Shown here: positions 45,107-54,131 of the stretch, piece after piece
Layout of the letters: each line of letters starts with the position of its first letter
Numbering within the stretch: position 1 is the stretch's first letter
Assembly: GCF_003025615.1 (NCBI RefSeq)
Contig: NZ_PYMJ01000030.1
Location: forward strand, 1 to 64,000
Length of the DNA stretch: 64,000 nt
DNA from: Photobacterium frigidiphilum
GTDB taxonomy: Bacteria > Pseudomonadota > Gammaproteobacteria > Enterobacterales > Vibrionaceae
Reading direction: 5' to 3'
Notes under the pieces: model-generated
Databases searched by the model: none
Told to the model about the DNA's origin: nothing
The model's input: only the letters and a program-made list of their open reading frames with translations
Made by a program: the position numbers and the translations under genes

Positions 45107-47434
45107 ATGAAAACGCCATCGTATTCATCATCGACAGAGAACGCATCACACCAACCGAAAGACTCACCTTTTCATCAAGGAGAGCAAGCAGCACAAAGTC
45201 GCCTTGGGGTGCGTGAAAAAATGGAGCGCTTTGGTCGCCAAGTTATCCGTGATTTTATGCCAGAACAACACCGTGAATTTTATAATCAATTATCATTTGT
45301 TTTTATTGGGCATGCCGATGGCAATGGGTGGCCGTGGGCATCAATATTATTCAATGACCCTGGTTTCATGCGCTCTAGTGACGACAGAATCTTAACAATC
45401 AACACTGTACCTGTTGTTGGCGATCCTTTGGCTGATGCCATTAAGAAGGGAACTCGATTGGGCTTACTGGGTATTGAATTGACCACTCGACGACGTAATC
45501 GCTTAGCAGCCCATGTTACTGAGCACTCAGAAAATGGCTTTCAACTGCATGTTGATCAAGCCTTTGGTAATTGCCCACAATATATCCAAACTCGCGAACT
45601 CGACATGCTCGACCCTACCTTATTACCAACACCTAGCATCGAACACATCCACACTTTCGACGAACAAGCCAAAGCATTGATTGCGAATAGCGACACATTC
45701 TTTGTCGCGAGTTATGTCGACAATCATGACCCAGACAACACCTTAGCCAGTGAGGGTGCAGATGTGTCTCACCGCGGTGGAAAGCCGGGCTTTATTCGAG
45801 TCGATAATGACAAAACATTAACGATTCCAGACTATTCGGGGAATTTTCATTTCAACACGTTTGGCAATTTCATTGAAAATTCAAAGGCAGGCTTATTGTT
45901 TGTAGATTTTGAAAATGGTCACCTGTTAACACTGACCGGAACCGTTGAAATTCTATGGGATAGCCCAGAAACAAAATACTTTGAAGGGGCTGAACGCTTA
46001 TGGACATTTCGCATCGATCACGGCCGATGGATTCGTCACGGATTACCGTTACGCTGGAAATTAGATCAATTCTCACCCAGTACTCTACAAACAGATACTT
46101 GGGAAGCGGCAAAAAACCGTCAACAAGCTAATACACATAAAAGAGAAGAACATAAAAGCGAAGAACATAAAAGCGAAGAACATAAAAGCGAAGAACATAA
46201 AAGCGAAGAACATAAAAGCGAAGAACATAAAAGCGAAGAACATAAAAGCGAAGAACATAAAAGCGAAGAACATAAAAGCGAAGAAGCTAAGAGTAAATGG
46301 CTACCGTATAGTGTCACCAAGATGATAAAAGAAAGCAGCGTAATAACCTCTTTCTATTTAGAAGCTCAAGATCACCAGCAACCCACATTCAAACCGGGTC
46401 AGTTTTTAACGGTTAAAGCCGACATTAAAGGACAGAAACAGATCCGTACTTATACCCTATCAAGCGCGCCAACAGATTCACATTATCGTATAAGCGTAAA
46501 ACGCGAAACCTCAACTGACAACAATGTTCCCGATGGTATTTTTTCGAATTATCTTCATGATAATTTAAACGTTGGAGATACCCTTTATGCCAAGGCTCCC
46601 TGTGGGGATTTTACTTTTGATACCACAGAAAAACGTCCCGCAGTATTACTGGCTGGGGGTGTCGGTATAACTCCAATGGTATCAATGGTGCGTCATGCAC
46701 TGAAGGAAGGTATGCGTACCCACTTTACTCGCGATATCACCTTTATCGGCGCAGCGAAAAATAAAGAACAACGATCTTTTTTTGAAGAGCTGAATACAAT
46801 AAGCGAATCTTCGGGCGGAAAGATCAGAGCCTTTTGGTCTCTAGGGAAAATAGATAAACATCTTAAACACGGTGAAGACTTTCATCATCATGGGCGAATA
46901 TCAAAAGCGTTATTACAAGCAATATTACCCTTGGATGATTACGACGTTTATTTATGTGGCCCTACCGGTTTTATGCAAGCCACGTACGCACTATTACGTG
47001 GTCTCGGAATCAGTGATGCCAGAATATATGCTGAAGAATTTGGGCCCGCGTCACTCAAAAGAAACGCAGACAATGCCACTCGCCTATTCAAACCTTTGCC
47101 AGCAGCAACAGAAGCCATCATCGAATTTACCGATTCCAACGTAGAGCAAGCTTGGTCAAAAGAAGACGGTTCATTACTCGACTTTGCAGAAGCACATGGA
47201 TTAACACCAGAATTTGGCTGTCGAAGTGGTCAGTGTGGCGCATGCAAAACCAAACTTGTATCCGGTAAAGTGGCTTATCAAACAGAGCACACTTCATCAA
47301 TCAATGACGATGAAGTGCTATTGTGCTGTGCAGTACCCGCGGCTTTAGAAAATGCAGGAATTAATGAAAGTGTTCATGACGAGGTTAATAACAGCACAGA
47401 TAAAGGCACTGCCAGACTGCGCATAAAGCTCTGA
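45107..47434 (+). CDS. PNPOx-like / ferredoxin reductase / 2Fe-2S ferredoxin fusion oxidoreductase
   Basis: The 775-residue protein joins three modules. Residues about 1-340 are a PNPOx-like split-barrel flavin domain (FYNQLSFVFIGHADGNGWPW; LGIELTTRRRNR). Residues 344-393 are a Lys/Glu/His repeat linker from a DNA minisatellite. Residues 400-640 form a flavodoxin-reductase-type FAD/NAD domain (RTYTLSSAP; LLAGGVGITPMVSM; YLCGPTGFMQ). The end is a plant-type 2Fe-2S ferredoxin (CRSGQCGACKTKL, with a later Cys pair). It should pass electrons from NAD(P)H through FAD and the cluster to the N-terminal flavin or an outside partner. AGGATACGTAAT precedes the ATG. Substrate unknown. Confidence 0.88.
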   Translation: MKTPSYSSSTENASHQPKDSPFHQGEQAAQSRLGVREKMERFGRQVIRDFMPEQHREFYNQLSFVFIGHADGNGWPWASILFNDPGFMRSSDDRILTINTVPVVGDPLADAIKKGTRLGLLGIELTTRRRNRLAAHVTEHSENGFQLHVDQAFGNCPQYIQTRELDMLDPTLLPTPSIEHIHTFDEQAKALIANSDTFFVASYVDNHDPDNTLASEGADVSHRGGKPGFIRVDNDKTLTIPDYSGNFHFNTFGNFIENSKAGLLFVDFENGHLLTLTGTVEILWDSPETKYFEGAERLWTFRIDHGRWIRHGLPLRWKLDQFSPSTLQTDTWEAAKNRQQANTHKREEHKSEEHKSEEHKSEEHKSEEHKSEEHKSEEHKSEEHKSEEHKSEEAKSKWLPYSVTKMIKESSVITSFYLEAQDHQQPTFKPGQFLTVKADIKGQKQIRTYTLSSAPTDSHYRISVKRETSTDNNVPDGIFSNYLHDNLNVGDTLYAKAPCGDFTFDTTEKRPAVLLAGGVGITPMVSMVRHALKEGMRTHFTRDITFIGAAKNKEQRSFFEELNTISESSGGKIRAFWSLGKIDKHLKHGEDFHHHGRISKALLQAILPLDDYDVYLCGPTGFMQATYALLRGLGISDARIYAEEFGPASLKRNADNATRLFKPLPAATEAIIEFTDSNVEQAWSKEDGSLLDFAEAHGLTPEFGCRSGQCGACKTKLVSGKVAYQTEHTSSINDDEVLLCCAVPAALENAGINESVHDEVNNSTDKGTARLRIKL
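46136..46285 (+). repeat. In-frame 15-bp minisatellite, ten copies
   Basis: Nine identical copies of CATAAAAGCGAAGAA (46151-46285) follow one copy with a single change (46136-46150). Each encodes HKSEE, making a highly charged helical or disordered spacer between the flavin domain and the reductase. As the unit is five codons, copy changes alter linker length without breaking the frame. Confidence 0.97.
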
Positions 47435-47464
47435 GTGATCAGGCTAATAATAGATCGCCACTTT

Positions 47465-48451
47465 TCACAACATGGCTTGTTTACTTAAAACGGTACTCAC
47501 GACTTTTGCCGCTATGCGTGCCGTTTGATCTTCGTAATCAAACTCTGGGTTTAATTCAACAACATCTAATATTTTCACTTTTCCGCTGCTGATAATTCGC
47601 TTAAGCGCATACTCAACAATCGACCACTCAACCCCTTGAACCCGCGACAAATTAACACCTGAAGCGACAGTTGCAGAAAAAACCGACAGATCAAAACTAA
47701 TATGTATATAATCAATCTCGCTCAAGAAACGATCAATCTTATTCTGCACAATCTTTTTATTTCGCATCGTCATTTCTTTATCTAATAGCCAATGACAACC
47801 TAATTTCTCTGCATATTCAAATGATGATTGTGAATTAGTTCGATTGCATATACCTAAACCTAAATAATGGAAAGGACGATGATGCTCTGTACAATAACTC
47901 GCAATAGAATGGAATACTGATCCGACTTTTGGCGATAATGTTGGTCGTAATTCGAAATGTGCATCGAAATTAATAACCCCTACTCGAGCCTGACGCCCTT
48001 TCTCTTCATTATTATCATTAAGCTGATGTGCAATATGTTTTGGTTGATTAACATAATCAGACAGCGCTTGATAACTAGAAATTGATATTTCATGCCCACC
48101 ACCCAATATGACAGGGAAATGACCTTTATCAAAAAAACCGACTATTTTCTGATATTGCAAAGCTTGTAATTCATTAAATTCAAGCCCATCGAGTTCATCA
48201 ATAATGCCCGCATCATACAATGGAAAAGAAGGTGAACCTTTATACTCTTTTTTTAGCGCCCGGCAGATACTCTCAGGTCCGTCACTATCACCTAAACGGC
48301 CACGGTAACGACCAAGGCTCAAGTCTGAAGCAACACCCAATAATACCGCACCAACCTGAGACTGTTCAGTGTAAGAACGAAAAGTTGTTGAACTATGGTA
48401 ACTATTAGGAATAACTCGAACAAACCACTGATTTAACTGTTTAAAAAACAT
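47465..48451 (-). CDS. Arginase/HutG-superfamily protein with altered metal site
   Basis: The 328-residue protein has the ureohydrolase fold closest to formimidoylglutamase: GRYRGRLGDSDGPESI, ILGGGHEISI, VGVINFDAHFELRP, FHSIASYC, and a late IHISFDLSVFS. Active members need GGxHx, DAHxD and SxDxD for two manganese ions. Here the third Asp of DAHxD is Glu and the second Asp of SxDxD is Ser, so the metal centre looks incomplete. It may be inactive, use one metal, or act on another substrate. AGGAGG precedes the ATG. The IclR gene 30 bases upstream is co-directional. Confidence 0.75.
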   Translation of the reverse strand: MFFKQLNQWFVRVIPNSYHSSTTFRSYTEQSQVGAVLLGVASDLSLGRYRGRLGDSDGPESICRALKKEYKGSPSFPLYDAGIIDELDGLEFNELQALQYQKIVGFFDKGHFPVILGGGHEISISSYQALSDYVNQPKHIAHQLNDNNEEKGRQARVGVINFDAHFELRPTLSPKVGSVFHSIASYCTEHHRPFHYLGLGICNRTNSQSSFEYAEKLGCHWLLDKEMTMRNKKIVQNKIDRFLSEIDYIHISFDLSVFSATVASGVNLSRVQGVEWSIVEYALKRIISSGKVKILDVVELNPEFDYEDQTARIAAKVVSTVLSKQAML

Positions 48452-48481
48452 TGTGCCTCCTAATATAGCCGGACTATTGCA

Positions 48482-49231
48482 TTACCATTCAGGAGGCAAC
48501 ATTCGAGCAGCTTGTAATACAGCAAATATGATGCTGTTTTTTTTATTATTAATGCGTTCTTCAGGCGCCATTACACTAATGGCACCCACCACTTTTTTAT
48601 TCAAAAATACTGGAGCACTCACACTGGATACACCCAGATCAAATTCAGACGTACTTAACGCATAACCTTCTTTTTTAATACATCGCAATTCATTGAACCA
48701 CTTAGCTTTTTCATGCTCATCCACAATGCCAAAATGCGTTAACGTACTGAGTAATCGCTTCTCATTAAATTGCGCTAATATTACTTTTGATGAGGCACCT
48801 AAAATAAGCGGCTGGCTTTGGCCTTGCTGATAACTACACCTTAACGCATAAGGGCTATCTACCATTTCGACACATAAAGCATTAAACCCAACGGGAACCA
48901 TATAAGCCGACATCTCGCCGGTTTGATCTTGTAAGCGCTTTAGTACAGGTCTAACCCCTTCAGACAAAGGCGAAAACGTATGAAAATTACGCATTAGTTG
49001 CAGCGCAGCAGGACCAACCGTATAGCGCTTACCACTCGGTTGCTCTTCAATAAAATTCCATTCACGAAGCGTGGCTATGTAGCGATATACAGAACTCACT
49101 GGCGTATCTGTCTGTTCACTGATCATCTGTGCTGATAGCGGTTCAGAAGATGAGGAGATCGTCAGTAAAATTTGTAATAACCGTTGATTTGGGCTCAAGA
49201 GATTTCTACTCGATGTTGTCTTCTCTAACAT
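48482..49231 (-). CDS. IclR-family regulator
   Basis: The 249-residue protein has an N-terminal winged helix (QRLLQILLTISSSSEPLSAQ; MISEQTDTPVSSVYRYIATL) and an IclR effector domain (LILGASSKVILAQF; SVSAPVFLNKKVVGAISVMA). AGAGGA precedes the ATG. It is the first gene of a pair with the arginase-family gene, and paired palindromes just upstream are its likely operators, so it would control its own operon. Confidence 0.88.
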   Translation of the reverse strand: MLEKTTSSRNLLSPNQRLLQILLTISSSSEPLSAQMISEQTDTPVSSVYRYIATLREWNFIEEQPSGKRYTVGPAALQLMRNFHTFSPLSEGVRPVLKRLQDQTGEMSAYMVPVGFNALCVEMVDSPYALRCSYQQGQSQPLILGASSKVILAQFNEKRLLSTLTHFGIVDEHEKAKWFNELRCIKKEGYALSTSEFDLGVSSVSAPVFLNKKVVGAISVMAPEERINNKKNSIIFAVLQAARMLPPEW

Positions 49232-49265
49232 TTTTAATCCTCTTTAAAGCAAAACACAAACGCAA

Positions 49266-49323
49266 TTCTCACCTGGTGAGAATTTTAATGTTATTAATTC
49301 TTTATAATCTCAAATTATGAGAA
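49266..49323. promoter_or_regulatory. Paired TTCTCA-N5-TGAGAA palindromes, candidate IclR operators
   Basis: TTCTCACCTGGTGAGAA (49266-49282; the symmetry extends to 49264-49284) and ATCTCAAATTATGAGAA (49307-49323) share one consensus, centred 41 bp apart (about four turns). A further half site TGAGAA is at 49324. They lie directly upstream of the IclR start codon. Confidence 0.65.
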
Positions 49324-49572
49324 TGAGAATCAACTGACAATGAAATAGAGGGTCGATATTTTGATACGGATATTTTATCTTTTGAGCAAGCTAGTGATTT
49401 GAATAACCACTGTTATGTCAGTTATAGCGCTGTACGAGTAACCGGCATTTATGAGGTTAAACGTGTAGATAGCGATTGCTAATGAATAGTGGATTAAATT
49501 GTATTCATTCAACCCAAGTACACAGTATAATAGGCGGAGATCACGCTATAAATACCCGTTTTAGGAATCGCA
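49324..49572 (+). other. Spacer with a possible short gene remnant
   Basis: The frame 49327-49482 is open and reads protein-like (RYFDTDILSFEQASDLNN then HCYVSYSAVRVTGIYEVKR) but has no start codon or ribosome-binding site. It may be a relic. The remainder holds the promoter for the VF530-like gene. Confidence 0.3.
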
Positions 49573-49962
49573 ATGATAGAAGAACAACAAAACAACCCGT
49601 TACATGGCCTTAAGTTAGAGGTTTTACTAACAGAACTTATCGACTTTTATGGCTGGGAGATCCTTGGAACTGCTATGCGTTTTCACTGTTTTAACACCAA
49701 CCCAACCCTAGAAGGTTGCGTTAAATTCTTTCGTAAAACAGAATGGGCTAGAGAGAAGTTAGAAAACTTTTACCTATCTCGTTTTAAGCGTATGCCAAGA
49801 GCAAGTGAAGCAGAGTTTTCATTACCGCCTCGTAAGCGTATCTTTGCTGTAGGCGTTCTGCCACGAGAGCCAATGGTGTTGACTGTTGAATCAATTGAGC
49901 TTTCTCAAGCAAAAGCGGCTTCTGCCCATAAAGAAAGATCGCGTGCACCTCGACGTCGATAG
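49573..49962 (+). CDS. VF530-family protein with basic C-terminal extension
   Basis: Residues 8-75 follow the VF530 family (NNPLHGLKLEVLLTELIDFY, GWEILG, CFNTNPTLEGCVKFFRKTEW, AREKLE), a small DNA-binding-like fold described from Vibrio fischeri. The usual protein is about 75 residues; here a further 50 residues end in a basic tail (SAHKERSRAPRRR), suggesting extra nucleic acid contacts. Function is unknown. Confidence 0.85.
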   Translation: MIEEQQNNPLHGLKLEVLLTELIDFYGWEILGTAMRFHCFNTNPTLEGCVKFFRKTEWAREKLENFYLSRFKRMPRASEAEFSLPPRKRIFAVGVLPREPMVLTVESIELSQAKAASAHKERSRAPRRR

Positions 49963-50001
49963 ATTGATCTGATTGCGCTAAGCACTCAAGATATTCAAAA
50001 T

Positions 50002-50023
50002 ACGCTGACCATCTGGTTGGCGT
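50002..50023 (+). terminator. Hairpin after VF530-like gene
   Basis: ACGCTGACC / GGTTGGCGT (G-U pairs) with an ATCT loop, followed by ATTCCC. Moderate terminator candidate. Confidence 0.45.
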
Positions 50024-50221
50024 TATTCCCCCTCCCTTTATCTCTTCAGTTTAAAACTACGCCACACAGCCGCCTTAGTATAAAACCTGATTTTCGAGTG
50101 TAGTTAGATACTATTTTAAATCGTCAGGTAGTTTAATGGTCAGATCAGTTGGGCAATATGCATTCTTAGGGCTATTATAAATGTTCAACTAATCATTAAC
50201 CTGAAGTGTGCCCCTTTTACG

Positions 50222-50983
50222 ATGAAATTACATAAATTAGACGGTTATATTCAATCCATTTATTTAGTTGAGTATAAAGATAAACTGCTATTACTCGATG
50301 GCTGTAGCCGAGCGGATATACCTGTTTTAAAGCACTTTATTATTAGAACACTACAAAGACCAATGAGCGATCTTAACCTGATCATTGTTACCCACATGCA
50401 CCCTGATCATGCTGGGGCGGCACATAAACTACGAACTTTAACAGGCTGTAAAATTGCAGCAGCGAATGTGCCAGGTCAATGGTATAACGGGCTTGAAGGG
50501 GTGCTCATGCATTTAACCGACATGCTACTCGCCAAATGGGTGGCAAAGCGCATGAAGAAACCACGCCGCAATATCTGGTATTCGAGTAAGCTAAAAACAG
50601 ACTATAAGCTTAACGATGGTGATGCCTTACCCAATTTTCCTGACTGGGTCGCTCTTGCTACTCAAGGTCATACCGATAGGGATATATCGTTATATCATAT
50701 TCCAAGTAATCGTGTTTATGTGGCAGATTTAATGGTAAAAGTAAAAGGTAACTATATTCCACCCTTCCCTGTTTTTTATCCTAATCGCTACCGTAATTCA
50801 TTACATAAAATTATCGCCTTAAAGCCAGATTCCATTATTCTCGCTCATGGTGGTGAAGTACAACCTTCAGAACAAGAATTCCAACACTTATTGAATTGCG
50901 CCCCCAAAGTACCCAAAACTCACTGGCGATCGGTAAAAATGAAAGTAAGCCGAGCACTAAAATTAAACTGTTCAGTTCAGTAA
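50222..50983 (+). CDS. Metallo-beta-lactamase-fold hydrolase
   Basis: The 253-residue protein has the zinc motif THMHPDHAGAA near residue 58, a following ATQGHTDRDISLYH with the third His, the Asp in YVADLMV and a final LAHGGE. This fits small MBL hydrolases such as glyoxalase II-like or lactonase-like enzymes. There is no signal peptide. No partner gene points to a substrate. Confidence 0.85.
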   Translation: MKLHKLDGYIQSIYLVEYKDKLLLLDGCSRADIPVLKHFIIRTLQRPMSDLNLIIVTHMHPDHAGAAHKLRTLTGCKIAAANVPGQWYNGLEGVLMHLTDMLLAKWVAKRMKKPRRNIWYSSKLKTDYKLNDGDALPNFPDWVALATQGHTDRDISLYHIPSNRVYVADLMVKVKGNYIPPFPVFYPNRYRNSLHKIIALKPDSIILAHGGEVQPSEQEFQHLLNCAPKVPKTHWRSVKMKVSRALKLNCSVQ

Positions 50984-51175
50984 CATACCTGTACTAGTTG
51001 CACCTATATCACTGATTTTTTCTGTTACCGCCTATCTCTCTGCGTTTCATCGATTGATGTTTATTCGTCTAACTATCGACTCTCTTTTTTCATTAAATGG
51101 CGTATAAAGGTAAAAAAGGATTCACCGAATTGGGCAAACTGCACCTGTCTGATAATTACTGTTTCGGAGAATCAA

Positions 51176-51502
51176 ATGAAAAAATATATTCCTATTCTTG
51201 GTCTTAGTGCGATTTTATTAAGTTCGTTTTCAGTTCAAGCCGCCCTATTCAGCGATGCCGCAAAACTAGGAGCTAATGCTGGAGCAATGGAATATTGTAA
51301 AAATATCGACTCTAGCGATTCTTCTAAATACAACTTACTGAAAATTCGTACATTAAAAGAATATGATCGTTTAGACAGTGGCGACCGAGCAAAAGCCCTT
51401 ATTTATCGAAAAAGTGCTGAAGATAAAGGTATTTACCTTAATGATCCTTTAGATAAAAAGCGCTGCCAATCAATACGACGTACCCTGCACCTTACGCTTT
51501 AA
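51176..51502 (+). CDS. Small exported protein of unknown function
   Basis: The 108-residue protein has a clear signal peptide (MKKYIPILGLSAILLSSFSV, cut at VQA) and a mature domain with two cysteines (MEYCKNI; KRCQSI) that may form a disulfide. GGAGAATCAA precedes the ATG. It resembles small periplasmic proteins common in Vibrionaceae, but I do not know the family. Confidence 0.7.
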   Translation: MKKYIPILGLSAILLSSFSVQAALFSDAAKLGANAGAMEYCKNIDSSDSSKYNLLKIRTLKEYDRLDSGDRAKALIYRKSAEDKGIYLNDPLDKKRCQSIRRTLHLTL

Positions 51503-51522
51503 TTTGCCAAGCTATAAAGACA

Positions 51523-51984
51523 TCATTCACCCGTCAAAAAGATATCATCGCGAATAAGCTTCTTACATAAAGACAGAATTAACCCTCGCTCTTGTGTTGT
51601 TAACGGTGAGTAAAAGTCGTCGACAAGCGCACTCAGTTGCTGGTGCGCTTTGTCTTTCACTTCAACCCCTTTTTTGGTTAATACAAGGTAACGGGCTTTC
51701 TTATTCAGCTCACTTTTACGCACTTCAACCAAATCACGTTTAATGCAGTTATCCACTAAACGCTTAGTCACCGAGCGTTCACGACGTAATGCTTCTGCTA
51801 ATGCTTGCTGAGGTACTTCACCCAAATGCGCCAGTACTCGCAATGCACCCAGCATTTCCAATGTAATATCACACTCTATCGCCAATGTTTGGTTAGCAAT
51901 GGTTCTAAACTGTTTATAGGCTAAACCCAACATGAAAGATGTGTTGTTCTCTAACTCTGGAATCATTGTAATTGGCTTGGTCAT
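51523..51984 (-). CDS. MarR-family regulator
   Basis: The 153-residue protein has the MarR winged-helix pattern (LGALRVLAHLGEVPQQALAEAL; RRERSVTKRLVDNCIKRDLV; KKARYLVLTKKGVEV). I chose ATG 51984 (GAGAT upstream); an in-frame ATG at 52002 is possible. It is the last gene of the HlyD-DUF2955-marR unit, starting 32 bases after the DUF2955 stop, and probably represses the operon through the palindromes at 54132-54195. Confidence 0.85.
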   Translation of the reverse strand: MTKPITMIPELENNTSFMLGLAYKQFRTIANQTLAIECDITLEMLGALRVLAHLGEVPQQALAEALRRERSVTKRLVDNCIKRDLVEVRKSELNKKARYLVLTKKGVEVKDKAHQQLSALVDDFYSPLTTQERGLILSLCKKLIRDDIFLTGE

Positions 51985-52016
51985 GGTTATCTCATACTTC
52001 ATTAAGTGCTGCGACG

Positions 52017-53048
52017 TTATGTTAACGAAGCAATTTGATTCACGCGCGTTTTTGTAAGGGTATAAACAATAAATAATATACCTAAAGTCACTGTAAGTTC
52101 CCATGCTCGTAAGAAGGTACTTTCCAAACCTAGGGTATTATTTCCAATATACAGCTGAATCGGTAACATGGTGGCCAACAATGCATCACCATGAATGTCT
52201 TTTGATACGCCTTCAGAGGTCACCATTAATTTTGCGATAATAAAAACGGTCAATCCTAATCCTAATACGTAATACCCTATAATGTTTTGGTGCCCAGCCA
52301 TAAATATCGTGAAAACAACAGCAACTGCACAGCCACCTACCTGAGTGATAAAACGGCGCTCGACAACATCAATAAATTTACTGCGTGAAAACTGCGTTGC
52401 AGCAGCAATAACAGGCACCATACAGAATGTGGCTGAAATTAAATCCACAATCATTAAAAATGCTAACCCGCAGCCAATTAATCCCATTGATACCAAGCGG
52501 TTTTGATACGTAACATATTGTGGTGTAAATACTGGTGGCTTGTTGCCTTTTTTCATGGGAAATATCCATACCATCACTTTTGTCACGATAATCGTAATGA
52601 TCATGGATAAGAGTATTTCTCGGATACGATCTGGCATATCCATTGTCGTTGTTTGTGCAAATACGACAACCAAAATCCAGTTAAATGTCGGCATTAACAT
52701 TCCACCTAATTTTGCAGGTGTATTTGCACGACGTCGTAACTGATCGATAAAAATAAGGCTTATTGTCCATACAATAAAAGGATGATCTTGAAACACTTCA
52801 ACGACGAGTAACGCCGTTGATGCAGCAAGAAAAGTGGGCGCAAACATTTTCACTAGCCCTTTAAGCGAATAGTCTTTTGCTTTTGTCATCACAATTGATG
52901 GATATAATGCTAAATATACAGCTGAGTCTAAATCCAACAACTTTCCAGCTAACATACAAATTGTGATAGTAAAGGCGATTCTAAGCGCTTCATTCGTGCT
53001 AGCACTAAAGCCACCACCAGTACTCAAATTAGGCATTATTTTTGACAT
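52017..53048 (-). CDS. DUF2955/FUSC-like inner-membrane efflux component
   Basis: The 343-residue protein has about ten membrane segments in two halves (LRIAFTITICMLAGKLLDLD; later LGLTVFIIAKLMVT) with charged loops (DQLRRRANTPAKLGG), like the DUF2955 and fusaric-acid-resistance permeases. Such proteins work with a HlyD-type adaptor, encoded upstream here. Likely exports an aromatic acid or other toxic small molecule. Confidence 0.8.
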   Translation of the reverse strand: MSKIMPNLSTGGGFSASTNEALRIAFTITICMLAGKLLDLDSAVYLALYPSIVMTKAKDYSLKGLVKMFAPTFLAASTALLVVEVFQDHPFIVWTISLIFIDQLRRRANTPAKLGGMLMPTFNWILVVVFAQTTTMDMPDRIREILLSMIITIIVTKVMVWIFPMKKGNKPPVFTPQYVTYQNRLVSMGLIGCGLAFLMIVDLISATFCMVPVIAAATQFSRSKFIDVVERRFITQVGGCAVAVVFTIFMAGHQNIIGYYVLGLGLTVFIIAKLMVTSEGVSKDIHGDALLATMLPIQLYIGNNTLGLESTFLRAWELTVTLGILFIVYTLTKTRVNQIASLT

Positions 53049-53076
53049 AGCATCCCCTTATACACACTCTTTACAA

Positions 53077-54129
53077 TTAATAGATATAGCGAAAATAAGC
53101 GACTAACTGAATCCAGCTATAACCGATAGCATCAATCAAACCATTGCCATTTTTGACAATAACACTCGCCTTAGAGCCTGAAATTAATGCAGAGTCGACA
53201 CCATCAACCTGAATACGTGTACGGATTTTTTGCTGCTCTCTAATCCAACGGCTGTCATTGGTAACGTCTGATAACATGCTGTTCTGACTAGATGCGTCAT
53301 ATATAGCACTATCACGGTTAATAACCTGTCCTTCAAACAATTGACCGGGCATCGCATCGAAAGCAATTAGCACAGAGGTACCAACCATTAAGTGTGAAAT
53401 ACCTTTTTCATTAAAATCGGCTTTTAACCAACTATTTGCTTCATTAACCAAAAACATGGCGACGGTACCTTTATTCATATAAGTACCCGCTTGAAGCTGT
53501 AAGTTACTCACAGTGCCATCAATTTTAGCGACAACAACCGCATGCGATAAATCCAGCTCTGCTTGTTCTAACTTGGCTTTTGCCAATTCAACCGCAGCAT
53601 TATTATCTTCCGTCGCAAGCTCTGCCTGAATACGTAAACTATCAGCACGCGCAGATTGAACAACCCTTTCAGCAACGCTGTCATTCATTTGCACATCATC
53701 AAATTCTTGTTGGGTGATCAAACCTTTTGATAACAGCGATTGGTAACGTGTCAATTTTGTTTTGGCGTTCTGCCATTCAATTTTTCGCTGCGCTAATGTT
53801 TGGTTAGCCGCTTGTAGTTCTTGCCACTTTGCTGAGTTCGATTCTTGTACTTGATGTAACTCAGCTTGTGATTGACGTACCGCTAATTCATAGCTGCGAC
53901 TATCAATAGAAAACAAAACATCACCCGCTTTTACTGTTTCACCATTTTCAACATTTACCTTCGTAACAACGCCTGTTACTTCCGGGGCAATATTTGCGAC
54001 CGTTTTTTGCATACTTGCTTGAGTCGTAAAAGGGGCAACATTGTCAGAAGTGATAAGAAAAGCAGAAAACCCAATGGTGACACTTAGAACTACATAGATG
54101 GCGTATTGATAAATTTTATCTTTTTTCAT
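53077..54129 (-). CDS. HlyD/EmrA-type periplasmic adaptor
   Basis: The 350-residue protein has one N-terminal membrane segment (YAIYVVLSVTIGFSAFLI), a lipoyl half (VTKVNVENGETVKAGDVLFSIDS), a long coiled coil (about 75-190), the second lipoyl half (VVVAKIDGTVSNLQLQAGTY) and a beta-barrel domain. It couples the DUF2955 permease to the outer membrane. AGGTAACAAAA precedes the ATG, and an operator-like palindrome overlaps it. Confidence 0.9.
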   Translation of the reverse strand: MKKDKIYQYAIYVVLSVTIGFSAFLITSDNVAPFTTQASMQKTVANIAPEVTGVVTKVNVENGETVKAGDVLFSIDSRSYELAVRQSQAELHQVQESNSAKWQELQAANQTLAQRKIEWQNAKTKLTRYQSLLSKGLITQQEFDDVQMNDSVAERVVQSARADSLRIQAELATEDNNAAVELAKAKLEQAELDLSHAVVVAKIDGTVSNLQLQAGTYMNKGTVAMFLVNEANSWLKADFNEKGISHLMVGTSVLIAFDAMPGQLFEGQVINRDSAIYDASSQNSMLSDVTNDSRWIREQQKIRTRIQVDGVDSALISGSKASVIVKNGNGLIDAIGYSWIQLVAYFRYIY

Positions 54130-54131
54130 TT

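Noticed and set aside
46136..46285. CRISPR-like repeat array
   Set aside because: Units are contiguous without spacers and in frame with a protein; it is a coding minisatellite.
46085..46320. Minus-strand frames rich in FFAFM and LLCSS repeats opposite the minisatellite
   Set aside because: They only translate the 15-bp repeat in other frames; the plus-strand domain structure is clear.
49318..49335. Fur box upstream of iclR (TGAGAATGAGAATCA)
   Set aside because: The halves are direct, not inverted, and are better explained as part of the TTCTCA-N5-TGAGAA operators.
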